Assembly (NCBI RefSeq): GCF_900106065.1
Contig: NZ_LT629796.1
Location: 620,001 to 684,000, forward strand
From: Pseudomonas mandelii
Lineage (GTDB): Bacteria > Pseudomonadota > Gammaproteobacteria > Pseudomonadales > Pseudomonadaceae
DNA length: 64,000 bases
Reading direction: 5' to 3'
In this document: positions 41,248-50,899 of the stretch, in pieces
How the letters are laid out: every line of letters begins with the position of its first letter
Numbering within the stretch: position 1 is the stretch's first letter
Position numbers and translations under genes: made by a program
Notes under the pieces: generated by a model
What the model saw: the letters and a program-made list of their open reading frames with translations, nothing else
Told to the model about the DNA's origin: nothing
The model's database searches: none

Positions 41248-41349
41248 GGGGAGGACTCCTCTGGGAAATGCATCGGAGTATTCAAGGTAGTCCTTATCCG
41301 TGGGGTCGGGTAATAACCAGCTACTACCTGATAGACCGCGTTATCGTTT

Positions 41350-41415
41350 TTCGCGGGCAAGCCTCGCTCCTACAAAGGCACCACCATACCTGTAGGAGCG
41401 AGGCTTGCCCGCGAA
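41350..41415. repeat. REPIN, 'cgggcaagcctcgctcc' class
   Basis: Left arm TTCGCGGGCAAGCCTCGCTC (41350), right arm GAGCGAGGCTTGCCCGCGAA ending at 41415, spacer about 17 bases. It lies in the intergenic region between the DJ-1 gene and the EamA gene, which are divergently transcribed. Confidence 0.92.
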
Positions 41416-41526
41416 GGCGCCCTTCAACTGTACGGATAACTCTGCGCCTATCTGTAACAGCGCGATCCCCGTGGTTTATGGCTAGATGAAGTCTCTTCCC
41501 GCCACCTAACATTCTGGTCCCCCATC

Positions 41527-42417
41527 ATGTCCTCGCGCGAAAACACCGGCATGGCCCTCGGCCTGCTCGGCGTTGTGATCTTCAGCCTCACCTTGCCCTT
41601 CACGCGGATCGTCGTGCAGGAACTTCATCCGCTGCTCAACGGCCTGGGCCGGGCGCTGTTTGCGGCGGTGCCGGCGGCGATGTTGTTGCTGTGGCGCCGG
41701 GAAAAATGGCCGACCTGGAAACAGGTCAAAGGCCTGACACTGGTGATCGCAGGCGTGATCCTCGGTTTTCCGGTGTTGTCGGCCTGGGCCATGCAAACCT
41801 TGCCGGCCTCCCATGGCGCACTGGTCAACGGTTTGCAGCCGCTGTGCGTCGCGCTGTACGCCGCGTGGTTGTCCCACGAACGACCGTCGAAAGCCTTCTG
41901 GGCCTGCGCGGCGTTGGGCAGTGCGCTGGTGTTGGGTTATGCGCTGATCAGCGGGGCCGGCAGTATTCAGGCCGGTGATTTGCTGATGCTCGGGGCGATT
42001 GCCGTGGGCGGCCTGGGTTATGCCGAGGGCGGCCGGTTGGCCAAGGAGATGGGCGGCTGGCAGGTGATCTGCTGGGCGCTGGTGTTATCGACGCCGCTGC
42101 TGATCGGACCGGTGGTGTATTTGGCGCTGCAACACCAGGGCGAAATTTCCGCCAAGACCTGGTGGGCGTTTGGTTATGTTTCGCTGTTCTCGCAGTTCAT
42201 CGGGTTCTTTGCCTGGTACGCCGGGTTGGCGATGGGCGGCATTGCCCGAGTCAGTCAGATCCAGCTGTTGCAGATCTTCTTCACCATCGCGTTTTCGGCG
42301 CTGTTTTTTGGTGAACATATCGAGCCGATCACCTGGCTGTTTGCCGCCGGAGTGATCGTGACGGTGATGCTCGGACGCAAGACCGCCATCAAACCCGCCC
42401 GCATTGCCACCACGTGA
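41527..42417 (+). CDS. EamA/DMT family transporter
   Basis: A 296-residue membrane protein with ten helices and two EamA repeats (FTRIVVQELHPLLNGLGRAL in repeat one; GFFAWYAGLAMGGIARVSQIQ in repeat two). The family exports metabolites or amino-acid derivatives; the substrate is not predictable. It stands alone, followed directly by a palindromic repeat and converging on the methyltransferase gene at 42503. Confidence 0.9.
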   Translation: MSSRENTGMALGLLGVVIFSLTLPFTRIVVQELHPLLNGLGRALFAAVPAAMLLLWRREKWPTWKQVKGLTLVIAGVILGFPVLSAWAMQTLPASHGALVNGLQPLCVALYAAWLSHERPSKAFWACAALGSALVLGYALISGAGSIQAGDLLMLGAIAVGGLGYAEGGRLAKEMGGWQVICWALVLSTPLLIGPVVYLALQHQGEISAKTWWAFGYVSLFSQFIGFFAWYAGLAMGGIARVSQIQLLQIFFTIAFSALFFGEHIEPITWLFAAGVIVTVMLGRKTAIKPARIATT

Positions 42418-42421
42418 CCTT

Positions 42422-42485
42422 TAGGAGCCAGGCTTGCCGGCGAAGGCGTCGGCACTATCGCCTTCGCCGGCAAGCCTGGCTCCTA
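42422..42485. repeat. REP palindrome, 'taggagccaggcttgccggcgaa' class
   Basis: TAGGAGCCAGGCTTGCCGGC (42422) and the complement GCCGGCAAGCCTGGCTCCTA ending at 42485 form an almost continuous palindrome with a short central loop. It lies between two convergent genes and could act as a transcript end for both. Confidence 0.88.
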
Positions 42486-42502
42486 CAGGGTCATGCGGTG
42501 TT

Positions 42503-43717
42503 TTAGAGGTAGCCGTCAGCCCGCAGCAGGGTTTCCAGGCAATGTTCGCTGATGTGGTAGAAATCCTTCAGCTCCTGGATCTTCACCAACAGCTGGGCCG
42601 GGTCGACCGGCTCGGCGCGCTTGACCGCCAGGATCATCTTGTTCTTGTTGGTGTGGTCCAGTGAGATGAACTCGAACACCTTGGTTTCATAACCACTGGC
42701 TTCCAGGAACAGCGCTCGCAGGCTGTCGGTGACCATTTCCGCTTGCTGGCCCAGGTGCAGACCGTATTGCAGCATCGGCTTGAGCAGCGCCGGGCTCTGG
42801 ATTTGCAGGCGGATCTGTTTGTGGCAGCACGGCGAGCACATGATGATCGAGGCGCCGGAGCGGATGCCGGTGTGAATCGCGTAGTCGGTGGCGATGTCGC
42901 AGGCGTGCAGCGCGATCATCACGTCCAGCTCGCTCGGCGCGACGCTTCGCACGTCACCGCACTTGAACACCAGCCCCGGATGCTCAAGCTTGGCGGCGGC
43001 GGCATTGCACAGGTTGACCATTTCTTCGCGCAACTCGACGCCGGTCACCACGGCTTCGGCCTTCAAGGTGTTGCGCAGGTAGTCGTGGATCGCAAAGGTC
43101 AGGTATCCCTTGCCCGAACCGAAATCCGCCACCTGCACCGGCTTATCCAGGGCCAAGGGCGAGGTGGTCAGCGCATGGCTGAAGACTTCGATGAACTTGT
43201 TGATCTGCTTCCACTTGCGCGACATCGCCGGGATCAGCTCGTGCTTGCTGTTTGTCACGCCGAGGTCAGCGAGGAACGGCCGGTTCAGGTCGAGGAAACG
43301 GTTCTTCTCGCGGTTATGCTCGGCGGACGGCACTTCGCGCAATTGCTGAGGTTTGCTCTTGAACAGCGAAGACTTGCCCTTTTTGCTGTATTCGAGCTGG
43401 GCTTCGTCAGTCAACGACAGTAAATGCGCATTTTTGAACGAGGCCGGCAACAGCGCGCCGATGGTCGCCACGCCCTCGGCGAGCGGCAGGTTCTTGGTGA
43501 TGTCGCGGGTCTTGTAGCGGTAGACGAAGGACAGGCAGGGCTGATCCTTGACCGTCAGTTGCTTGATGATCAACCGCTGCAAATCGGCTTCGGCGCCGAC
43601 GTACTTGGCCAGGACCAGTTTGATGAAGGCATTCTGGTCGAGGCTGGTTTGCAGCAGGTCGATGAACTGAGCGTGGTGATCCGGCGCGAGGCTGGCGGGA
43701 GTGGCGGTGACAGACAT
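42503..43717 (-). CDS. Class I SAM-dependent methyltransferase, GSTCD-like domain
   Basis: A 404-residue protein. Residues about 185-330 hold a methyltransferase domain with motif I VADFGSGKGYLTFA, acidic GVELREE and motif SPCCHKQ. The combination of DFGSGKGYL and SPCCHK is typical of the methyltransferase_32/GSTCD-like group. The N-terminal 180 residues are a separate conserved region of unknown role. The substrate is not known; RNA or small-molecule methylation are both possible. Confidence 0.83.
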   Translation of the reverse strand: MSVTATPASLAPDHHAQFIDLLQTSLDQNAFIKLVLAKYVGAEADLQRLIIKQLTVKDQPCLSFVYRYKTRDITKNLPLAEGVATIGALLPASFKNAHLLSLTDEAQLEYSKKGKSSLFKSKPQQLREVPSAEHNREKNRFLDLNRPFLADLGVTNSKHELIPAMSRKWKQINKFIEVFSHALTTSPLALDKPVQVADFGSGKGYLTFAIHDYLRNTLKAEAVVTGVELREEMVNLCNAAAAKLEHPGLVFKCGDVRSVAPSELDVMIALHACDIATDYAIHTGIRSGASIIMCSPCCHKQIRLQIQSPALLKPMLQYGLHLGQQAEMVTDSLRALFLEASGYETKVFEFISLDHTNKNKMILAVKRAEPVDPAQLLVKIQELKDFYHISEHCLETLLRADGYL

Positions 43718-43849
43718 GGAAAAAACGGCCTCGGGCGGAGCGGATCGGGAATGGCGGGTATTTTAGGGGGGATGGCATACGAGGGCACGGGTAATTTCCC
43801 GAACGGTGCGAAACCCGAAGCAAAAACGCTACTGGGTTGAGTGGGCTTG

Positions 43850-43972
43850 TGTGGCGAGGGAGCTTGCTCCCGCTGGGCTGCGAAGCAGCCCTACCCCCTT
43901 ATCTGAATGACCGCATTGCCTGGTTTGGGGGGCCGCTTCGCGCCCCAGCGGGAGCAAGCTCCCTCGCCACAA
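43850..43972. repeat. REPIN, 'gtggcgagggagcttgctcccg' class
   Basis: Left arm TGTGGCGAGGGAGCTTGCTC (43850), right arm CAAGCTCCCTCGCCACA ending at 43971, with a spacer about 75 bases long. It lies between the methyltransferase start and the 3' end of the TPM gene. Confidence 0.92.
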
Positions 43973-44015
43973 AAGCCCTCTCCCCACAGAAGGTGTATCA
44001 ATTCCAGAAGTGAAA

Positions 44016-44633
44016 TCAGCCCAACACCACCAACCGATTCGGCAACTCATTGCGCACGTGCGTCACCGGCACATGCACCTTGAGCAGCTCGCCGCACGCC
44101 TCGACGCACGTCACAAACCCCTGCAATGTCTGGCCCTGCTTCACCTGTTGAGTAAACGCCGCAACGATCGCGTCCCAGTTCTTGTTGTCCAGCCGCTTGG
44201 AAATCCCTTCATCCACCAGAATTTCCACGTACCGCTCAGCCTCGCAGACAAAAATCAGCATCCCGGTGCTGCCCACCGTGTGGTGCAGGTTCTGCTCCAG
44301 AAACTGCCGGCGCGCCAGATTTGACGCTCGCCAATGCCGCACCGAGCGCGGGATCAGGTGGGTGGTGACTTTCGGAATCCGGAACACCAGGCACAGCACG
44401 ATGAACGTGATCCATTGCACCAGCAGCAAACTGTGCAGGGTCAGCCAGCCTGTCAGGTAATGCACGATACCCGGCACCACCAGCGCCAGCAGGCTGGCCC
44501 AGAGCAGCGGGATGTACGCGTAGTCGTCGGCGCGGGCCGCGAGCACCGTCACCAGTTCGGCGTCAGTGTCGCGCTCGACCCGGGCAATCGCCTCGGCGAC
44601 TTTGCGTTGTTCGTGTTCAGTCAGTAATGCCAT
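44016..44633 (-). CDS. TPM domain membrane protein
   Basis: A 205-residue protein with a TPM domain split by two membrane helices (about residues 35-80: LLWASLLALVVPGIVHYL and LLLVQWITFIVLCLVF). It starts with a helical region (EHEQRKVAEAIARVERDTDAELVTVLA), then carries GMLIFVCEAERYVEILVDEGI. ATG 44633 is chosen; an open upstream extension runs over the Gly-rich 3' end of the previous gene and is not coding. It is the third gene of a lemA-TPM-TPM unit. The molecular role is unknown; TPM/LemA clusters are linked to the cell envelope. Confidence 0.87.
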   Translation of the reverse strand: MALLTEHEQRKVAEAIARVERDTDAELVTVLAARADDYAYIPLLWASLLALVVPGIVHYLTGWLTLHSLLLVQWITFIVLCLVFRIPKVTTHLIPRSVRHWRASNLARRQFLEQNLHHTVGSTGMLIFVCEAERYVEILVDEGISKRLDNKNWDAIVAAFTQQVKQGQTLQGFVTCVEACGELLKVHVPVTHVRNELPNRLVVLG

Positions 44634-44661
44634 GTCTAAAAGTGCCCGTTCATTATTATGC

Positions 44662-45411
44662 TCACCAGCCGCCCGACGAACCGCCGCCCCCGAAACTGCC
44701 GCCACCCCCGCTGAAGCCCCCGCCACCGCCGCCGAAACCTCCACCGCCGAAACCGCCCCCTGAACTGCCTCGGCCACCGCCGCCGCTGGGCAGGATACCG
44801 AGCATCTGGCAGACGAAAATCGTCAGGATAAACAGCAACACCAGGAACACGAACACGCCCGGATGGCGGGATACGAAATCGTCGCCCTCATCCCCTCGCG
44901 GCTCATAGACCGTCGACGGTTCATCCAGCGGATTGCCGCCCAGCACCACCAGCATCGCAGCGACCCCGTCGCTGATGCCCTTGCTGAAGTTGCCGGTCTT
45001 GAACGCTGGCGTGATCACCTGGTTGATGATCACCGAGCTCTGCGCATCGGTCAGGCGATCTTCCAGGCCGTAACCGACTTCGATGCGCAATTTACGATCA
45101 TCGCGCGCAACGATCAGCAACGCGCCGGTGTTTTTATCCTTCTGGCCGATGCCCCAGTAGCGCCCCAGCTGATAGCCGAAATCGGCAATGTCGGTGCCCT
45201 GCAAGTTCGGCAACGTCACCACGACCAACTGCTCGCCCGTGGCTTTTTCATGGGCCTGGAGCTGCTGCGTCAGTTGCTCACGAACCGACGGCTCGATCAT
45301 CTGGGCGTTATCCACCACCCGTCCGGTCAGCTGCGGAAACTTCAACTCGGCCTGGGCTGTCAGGGCAAACACCCACAGCACCAGCACCAGGCCCACTTTC
45401 AACACGCGCAT
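44662..45411 (-). CDS. TPM domain protein with Gly-rich C-terminal tail
   Basis: A 249-residue exported or membrane-anchored protein: signal peptide (LVLVLWVFALTAQA), TPM domain (residues about 25-150: LTGRVVDNAQMIEP, VATGEQLVVVTLPNL, IEVGYGLEDRLTDA), one membrane helix near 190-208 and a long Gly/Ser-rich tail. This is the YgcG layout. ATG 45411 is preferred because GAGG lies six bases upstream; ATG 45423 is an alternative. It lies between lemA and the second TPM gene, so all three probably work together in the envelope. Confidence 0.9.
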   Translation of the reverse strand: MRVLKVGLVLVLWVFALTAQAELKFPQLTGRVVDNAQMIEPSVREQLTQQLQAHEKATGEQLVVVTLPNLQGTDIADFGYQLGRYWGIGQKDKNTGALLIVARDDRKLRIEVGYGLEDRLTDAQSSVIINQVITPAFKTGNFSKGISDGVAAMLVVLGGNPLDEPSTVYEPRGDEGDDFVSRHPGVFVFLVLLFILTIFVCQMLGILPSGGGGRGSSGGGFGGGGFGGGGGGFSGGGGSFGGGGSSGGW

Positions 45412-45445
45412 TGGCAACCTCATCCGTGGTGACGCGTCAAGCCGA

Positions 45446-46054
45446 TCAGAACTTCACTTCTGGCGCTTTTTCGGCATCGGGGCTGGTGGCCTCGAAGGTT
45501 TCGCGGATCGGCAAATCGCTGTACATCACCGTGTGCCACAGGCGACCCGGGAAGGTGCGGATTTCGGTGTTGTACTTCTGCACCGCGAGGATAAAGTCGC
45601 GACGCGCCACGGCGATGCGATTCTCGGTGCCCTCGAGCTGCGATTGCAACGCAAGGAAATTCTGGTTGGCCTTGAGGTCCGGGTAACGTTCGGACACCAC
45701 CATCAAACGGCTCAAGGCGCCGGTCAGCTGATCCTGCGCCTGCTGGAACTGCTTGAGTTTTTCCGGGTTGTCCAGGGTGCTGGCATCCACCTGGATCGAG
45801 GTCGCCTTGGCTCGGGCTTCGATCACCGCGGTCAGGGTTTCTTCCTCATGTTTGGCGTAGCCCTTGACGGTTTCCACCAGGTTGGGGATCAGGTCGGCGC
45901 GGCGCTGGTACTGGTTCTGCACCTGGCCCCAGGCAGCCTTGGCCTGTTCGTCGAGGGTAGGAATGTTGTTGATGCCGCAGCCCGCCAGCAGCGTGGTGAG
46001 CAACATCAAGGCTGCAACCTGCAGGCTCGACCGAGTGTGGTGTCGTACATTCAT
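45446..46054 (-). CDS. lemA: LemA family lipoprotein
   Basis: A 202-residue protein with signal and lipobox LLAGC (Cys near residue 26), followed by the LemA domain: long helices with the signature QRRADLIPNLVETVKGYA near residue 50 and ARRDFILAVQKYN towards the end. LemA proteins are envelope-associated and of uncertain role. ATG 46054 is chosen for its signal peptide; an open extension to 46150 is rejected. First gene of the lemA-TPM-TPM operon. Divergent from bglX (46291). Confidence 0.92.
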   Translation of the reverse strand: MNVRHHTRSSLQVAALMLLTTLLAGCGINNIPTLDEQAKAAWGQVQNQYQRRADLIPNLVETVKGYAKHEEETLTAVIEARAKATSIQVDASTLDNPEKLKQFQQAQDQLTGALSRLMVVSERYPDLKANQNFLALQSQLEGTENRIAVARRDFILAVQKYNTEIRTFPGRLWHTVMYSDLPIRETFEATSPDAEKAPEVKF

Positions 46055-46290
46055 CTGGTTGACGCTCCCTTGCACCTTCCGTTGAAAAACAACCAGCGAC
46101 CTTCTGAGCGGTCTCTTGGGGCATAATCTGCCCCCGCCACTGGATTGCATCGAGCCAATGGGCTAAAAGATGCCCCAGCGCCAAACGCTGCAGAAGTGTG
46201 CTGCATTTACCTGAACAACAATAGTCGCTCCCTAAATTTTGGCTGATCGGCGCGTATTCACTGCCGTTTAGGCCTTTGAGAAAACTATTC

Positions 46291-48582
46291 ATGAAGAAGC
46301 TGTGTTTGCTGGGCCTGTTCGTCAGCCTGGCCAGTCATACCGTATTGGCCGCCACGACGCCCGCACCTTTGGAGAACAAGGACGCTTTCATCACTGACCT
46401 GATGAAACAAATGACCCTCGATGAAAAGATCGGCCAGTTGCGCCTGATCAGCATCGGCCCTGAGATGCCTCGGGAGATGATCCGCAAGGAAATCGCCGCC
46501 GGCAACATCGGCGGCACCTTCAATTCGATCACGCGCGCGGAAAACCGTCCGATGCAGGACGCGGCCATGCGCAGCCGGTTGAAGATCCCGATGTTCTTCG
46601 CCTATGACGTGATCCACGGTCACCGCACGATTTTCCCGATCCCGATTGCCCTGGCCTCGAGCTGGGACATGGACGCCATCGGTCTGTCCGGGCGCATCGC
46701 CGCCAAGGAAGCCGCGGCAGACAGCCTCGACATCACGTTCGCGCCGATGGTCGACATTTCCCGTGACCCACGTTGGGGCCGCACCTCCGAAGGCTTCGGC
46801 GAAGACACGTACCTGGTGTCGCGCATTGCCGGCGTCATGGTCCGGGCCTTCCAGGGCACCGGCGCGAACGCGGCCGATAGCATCATGGCCAGCGTCAAGC
46901 ACTTTGCCCTGTACGGTGCGGTCGAGGGCGGTCGCGACTACAACGTCGTCGACATGAGCCCGGTCAAAATGTACCAGGACTACCTGCCACCGTACCGCGC
47001 CGCCATCGACGCGGGCGCGGGTGGCGTGATGGTTGCGCTGAACTCGATCAACGGCGTGCCGGCCACCGCCAACACCTGGCTGATGAACGACCTGCTGCGC
47101 AAGGATTGGGGCTTCAAGGGCCTGGCGGTCAGTGACCACGGGGCGATTTTCGAGCTGATCAAGCATGGCGTCGCTCGTGACGGTCGCGAAGCCGCGAAGC
47201 TGGCGATCAAGGCCGGCATCGACATGAGCATGAACGACACCCTGTACGGCAAAGAGCTGCCGGGACTGTTGAAGGCCGGCGAGATCGAACAGAAAGACAT
47301 CGATAACGCCGTCCGCGAAGTGCTCGCCGCCAAGTACGACATGGGCCTGTTCAAGGACCCGTACCTGCGCATCGGCAAGGCTGAAGACGATCCGGCCGAC
47401 ACCTACGCCGAAAGCCGTCTGCACCGCGCCGAGGCCCGTGACGTCGCGCGCCGCAGCCTGGTGTTGCTGAAGAACCAGGGCGAGACCCTGCCGCTGAAGA
47501 AAACCGCGAAGATCGTGCTGGTCGGTCCGTTGGCCAAGGCGCCAATCGACATGATGGGCAGCTGGGCCGCCGCTGGCCGTCCGGCTCAATCGGTCACCTT
47601 GTTCGACGGCATGAACGCCGCTGTTTCAGACAAATCGAAGCTGGTCTACGCCCGTGGCGCCAATATCACCAGCGACAAGAAAGTGCTGGATTACCTGAAC
47701 TTCCTCAACTTCGATGCGCCGGAAGTGGTGGATGATCCGCGTTCCGCCCAAGTGCTGATCGACGAAGCGGTGAAGGCCGCCAAAGACGCTGATGTCGTGG
47801 TTGCCGCTGTCGGCGAGTCCCGTGGCATGTCCCACGAATCGTCGAGCCGCACCGACCTGAACATCCCGGCCAACCAGCGCGACCTGATCAAGGCGCTGAA
47901 AGCCACCGGCAAACCGCTGGTGCTGGTGTTGATGAACGGCCGCCCGCTGTCGATTCTCGAAGAGAAGGAACAGGCTGACGCGATTCTGGAAACCTGGTTC
48001 AGCGGCACCGAAGGCGGCAACGCCATCGCGGACGTGCTGTTCGGCGACTACAACCCATCGGGCAAACTGCCGATCACCTTCCCGCGTTCGGTGGGCCAGA
48101 TTCCGACCTACTACAACCACCTGAGCATTGGCCGGCCGTTCACGCCGGGCAAACCGGGCAACTACACCTCGCAGTATTTCGATGACACCACCGGCCCGCT
48201 GTTTCCGTTCGGTTTCGGCCTGAGCTACACCGATTTCAGCCTGAGCGACATGGCCTTGTCGTCGACCACGCTGAACAAGACCGGCAAGCTCGACGCCAGC
48301 GTCATGGTGAAAAACACCGGCAAGCGCGACGGCGAAACCGTGGTGCAGCTGTACATCCAGGACGTGACCGGCTCGATGATCCGCCCCGTCAAGGAACTGA
48401 AGAACTTCCAGAAAATCACGCTGAAGGCCGGCGAACAGAAAGTCGTGCACTTCACCATCACCGAAGACGACCTGAAGTTCTTCAATGCCCAGCTCAAATA
48501 CGCAGCGGAGCCAGGCAAGTTCAACGTGCAGATCGGCCTGGATTCCCAGGACGTGACGCAGCAGAGCTTTGAATTGCTGTAA
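46291..48582 (+). CDS. bglX: Periplasmic beta-glucosidase BglX (GH3)
   Basis: A 763-residue glycoside hydrolase family 3 enzyme with a signal peptide (cleavage near residue 21), an N-terminal TIM barrel, the (alpha/beta)6 sandwich and a C-terminal fibronectin type III-like domain (from about 670). The nucleophile is Asp282 in VSDHGA. It hydrolyses terminal beta-D-glucosides in the periplasm. ATG 46291 gives the proper signal peptide; an upstream TTG at 46276 is not used. Single gene with a REPIN after it. Confidence 0.94.
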   Translation: MKKLCLLGLFVSLASHTVLAATTPAPLENKDAFITDLMKQMTLDEKIGQLRLISIGPEMPREMIRKEIAAGNIGGTFNSITRAENRPMQDAAMRSRLKIPMFFAYDVIHGHRTIFPIPIALASSWDMDAIGLSGRIAAKEAAADSLDITFAPMVDISRDPRWGRTSEGFGEDTYLVSRIAGVMVRAFQGTGANAADSIMASVKHFALYGAVEGGRDYNVVDMSPVKMYQDYLPPYRAAIDAGAGGVMVALNSINGVPATANTWLMNDLLRKDWGFKGLAVSDHGAIFELIKHGVARDGREAAKLAIKAGIDMSMNDTLYGKELPGLLKAGEIEQKDIDNAVREVLAAKYDMGLFKDPYLRIGKAEDDPADTYAESRLHRAEARDVARRSLVLLKNQGETLPLKKTAKIVLVGPLAKAPIDMMGSWAAAGRPAQSVTLFDGMNAAVSDKSKLVYARGANITSDKKVLDYLNFLNFDAPEVVDDPRSAQVLIDEAVKAAKDADVVVAAVGESRGMSHESSSRTDLNIPANQRDLIKALKATGKPLVLVLMNGRPLSILEEKEQADAILETWFSGTEGGNAIADVLFGDYNPSGKLPITFPRSVGQIPTYYNHLSIGRPFTPGKPGNYTSQYFDDTTGPLFPFGFGLSYTDFSLSDMALSSTTLNKTGKLDASVMVKNTGKRDGETVVQLYIQDVTGSMIRPVKELKNFQKITLKAGEQKVVHFTITEDDLKFFNAQLKYAAEPGKFNVQIGLDSQDVTQQSFELL

Positions 48583-48604
48583 CCCCTGACACACCGCAAT
48601 AAAC

Positions 48605-48696
48605 CTGTGGGAGCGAGCCTGCTCGCGATGAGGGCATAACATTCAACATCTTTGTTGGCTGTTACACCGCCATCGCGAGCAGGCTCGCTCCCACAG
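48605..48696. repeat. REPIN, 'gtgggagcgagcctgctcgcga' class
   Basis: Left arm CTGTGGGAGCGAGCCTGCTC (48605), right arm AGCAGGCTCGCTCCCACAG ending at 48696. It separates the convergent bglX and clsB genes. Confidence 0.93.
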
Positions 48697-48714
48697 TGAT
48701 TTTGGGTGTGACGA

Positions 48715-49872
48715 CTATCCGCGTCGATCCAGCAGATTCACCACCAGCCGATCCACCCATCCCCAAACCCTTTGCTTGACCCGCCGCCACAGTGGCCGGC
48801 GTTGCCATGCCTCCAGGCTCACTTCCTGGCTCTGCGCAAAGTCCTTCTCGAAACTCGCCACTACCGCACGCGTCAACCCTGGGTCCAACGCTTCAAGGTT
48901 GGCTTCCAGATTGAAGCGCAGATTCCAGTGATCGAAATTGCATGAGCCGATACTCACCCAGTCATCGATCAAGACCATTTTCAGGTGCAGGAAACACGGC
49001 TGGTATTCGAAGATCTTCACCCCGGACTTGAGCAATCGCGGGTAATAACGATGCCCGGCGTAGCGCACCGACGGGTGATCGGTGCGTGGCCCGGTCAGCA
49101 GCAGACGCACATCGACGCCTCGGCCGGCAGCCCTGCGCAATGAACGGCGGACTTTCCAGGTCGGCAGAAAGTACGGCGTGGCCAGCCAGACCCGCCGCTG
49201 ACCGCTGTTCAGCGCTCGAATCAGCGATTGCAGGATGTCGCGGTGCTGGCGGGCGTCGGCATAGGCCACCCGCCCCATCCCTTCGCCCATGGACGGCACC
49301 CGTGGCAGACGCGGCAGGCCGAAGTGCGCCGCAGGTCTCCAGGCGCGGCGATGGCGGTTGGCGATCCATTGCCGGTCGAACAGCAGCTGCCAGTCGATGA
49401 CCAAGGGGCCGGTGATTTCCACCATCACTTCATGCCATTCGCTGGTGTCTTCGCCCGGCGTCCAGAACTCGTCCGTGACGCCCGTGCCGCCGACCACCGC
49501 CAGACTCTGATCGACCAGCAACAGCTTGCGGTGATCGCGGTAAAAGTTACCGACCCAGCGTCGCCAGCTCAGGCGATTGTAGAAACGCAGTTCCACACCC
49601 GCCGCCATCAGGCGCTGACGCAAGGTCAAGGTGAATGCAAGGCTGCCGTAGTCATCGAACAGACAGCGCACACGCACGCCGCGCTCGGCGGCCTGCACCA
49701 ACGCCTGCACCATGGCCTCGGCACAGGCGCCCGCTTCCACCAGATACAACTCCAGCTCGACCTGTTCTTCGGCGCGGGCAATCGCGACCAACATGCGCGG
49801 GAAAAACTCCGGGCCGTCGATCAGCAGTTCAAAGTGGTTGCCTGCACGCCAGGGAAAGATTGCACCGGCCAT
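48715..49872 (-). CDS. clsB: Phospholipase D family cardiolipin synthase (ClsB type)
   Basis: A 385-residue PLD-superfamily enzyme with two HKD motifs: His114-Lys116-Asp121 (HRKLLLVD) and His296-Lys298-Asp303 (HLKMVLID). It lacks the N-terminal membrane helices of ClsA and matches ClsB in length. It transfers phosphatidyl groups between phospholipids to form cardiolipin. The start lies one base after the yceI stop codon (TGA-C-ATG), so the two genes are co-translated. It converges with bglX across a REPIN. Confidence 0.92.
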   Translation of the reverse strand: MAGAIFPWRAGNHFELLIDGPEFFPRMLVAIARAEEQVELELYLVEAGACAEAMVQALVQAAERGVRVRCLFDDYGSLAFTLTLRQRLMAAGVELRFYNRLSWRRWVGNFYRDHRKLLLVDQSLAVVGGTGVTDEFWTPGEDTSEWHEVMVEITGPLVIDWQLLFDRQWIANRHRRAWRPAAHFGLPRLPRVPSMGEGMGRVAYADARQHRDILQSLIRALNSGQRRVWLATPYFLPTWKVRRSLRRAAGRGVDVRLLLTGPRTDHPSVRYAGHRYYPRLLKSGVKIFEYQPCFLHLKMVLIDDWVSIGSCNFDHWNLRFNLEANLEALDPGLTRAVVASFEKDFAQSQEVSLEAWQRRPLWRRVKQRVWGWVDRLVVNLLDRRG

Positions 49873-49873
49873 G

Positions 49874-50464
49874 TCAGCGCGCCGTGAAAATCAGTACCGC
49901 ACCCACCGGCACCGACAGGCTGATGGCCGACAATCCAGCGACCTTGCGCAAACTTTCCAGGCCCGGTGCCAGATCGAAGTCTTCGGCATTGATGATAATC
50001 GGCTCGAGGGTCACCACCTGGAAGCGCCGGTCATCGAGACGGGTCGCCAGCAGTTCGGCGTTGTATTCGTGGGTTTTACCGTGAAGGTTGACGGTCAGCG
50101 GCAAGCGCAGCTCCAGTTGGGCACCGGGCGCGAGATCGCTGATCGGGCGCAGATCGATCTGCGCGGTGATCAGCGCTTCGGGGAAGGTCTGGATCTCAAA
50201 CAGTTCCTTGCGCATGCGTTCGTCGCGCAGCGGGATGCCGCTGTTCACCGACTCCATCTCGACTTCCACCTCGGCCAGGCCCTTGGGGCTGACTTTGCCG
50301 TGCAACACCAGGAAGCGCTGCACTTCGGAAATGTTGGCGTTTTTGGTGCTGATGAAGGACAGCCGAGAGGACTCGCCATCGAGATACCAATTGGCCTCGG
50401 CCGACAACGAAGCGCCGGCCAGAAGCAGGAAGGCGAGGGTTTTGGAAAGGGACCGCTTGAACAT
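49874..50464 (-). CDS. YceI family periplasmic protein
   Basis: A 196-residue exported protein with a signal peptide (LAFLLLAGASLSAEA, cleavage near residue 24) and a YceI-type lipocalin fold (WYLDGESSRLSFISTKNANIS start). YceI proteins bind polyprenoid-type lipids and are base-inducible periplasmic proteins. Tightly linked to clsB downstream, suggesting a shared envelope-lipid function. No other motif is noted. Confidence 0.92.
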   Translation of the reverse strand: MFKRSLSKTLAFLLLAGASLSAEANWYLDGESSRLSFISTKNANISEVQRFLVLHGKVSPKGLAEVEVEMESVNSGIPLRDERMRKELFEIQTFPEALITAQIDLRPISDLAPGAQLELRLPLTVNLHGKTHEYNAELLATRLDDRRFQVVTLEPIIINAEDFDLAPGLESLRKVAGLSAISLSVPVGAVLIFTAR

Positions 50465-50569
50465 AGAGACTCATGGGGCAAATAAACCTGAGCGAACCTT
50501 AACCGCCCTGAGGCAGGTTGCAAACTCTAATGCCACAACAGCCCTGCACCACAAGTAATTCCAGCGTGT

Positions 50570-50899
50570 TCAGGGTTGCAGGCGGCAGCCTTGGTGTTCG
50601 CCGATCCATTGCGCGCTGTTGCTGCGGCCCATGCCGCTGACGGTCACGCGCTGGCTGGCGGGGTCATCGGTGAAGCCGCTGGTGGGCAACCACTGCTTCA
50701 CGTAGCGGTGGCAATACTCGGCGTCGTTCTTCATGACGTATCGGCACGAGCAATATTCCTTGGCGGTGTAGCCGCTGATGATGTCGGGAAACGCCCACAA
50801 CGCCACTCGCTCCTGCCAGATCCAGCCGAGCAAGGCTATCAGCGCTACTAACATCAGCGCGCTAAACGGTCGGCGACGAACAAAACGGTGGCGGTTCAT
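50570..50899 (-). CDS. Small membrane-anchored amidase-like conserved protein (unknown function)
   Basis: A 109-residue protein with one membrane helix near the N-terminus (residues 12-28, FSALMLVALIALLGWIW) and a periplasmic part with four Cys, two in the motif CSCRY. I do not recognise a family or any catalytic motif; the call's resemblance to known enzymes should not be assumed. Its start overlaps the stop of the serine hydrolase by four bases (ATGA), so the two are co-translated. This close coupling suggests an accessory or maturation role for that hydrolase. Confidence 0.6.
   Translation of the reverse strand: MNRHRFVRRRPFSALMLVALIALLGWIWQERVALWAFPDIISGYTAKEYCSCRYVMKNDAEYCHRYVKQWLPTSGFTDDPASQRVTVSGMGRSNSAQWIGEHQGCRLQP

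Noticed and set aside
44634..44777. N-terminal extension of the second TPM gene
   Set aside because: It is the reverse reading of the Gly-rich tail of the previous gene. ATG 44633 starts a normal TPM protein.
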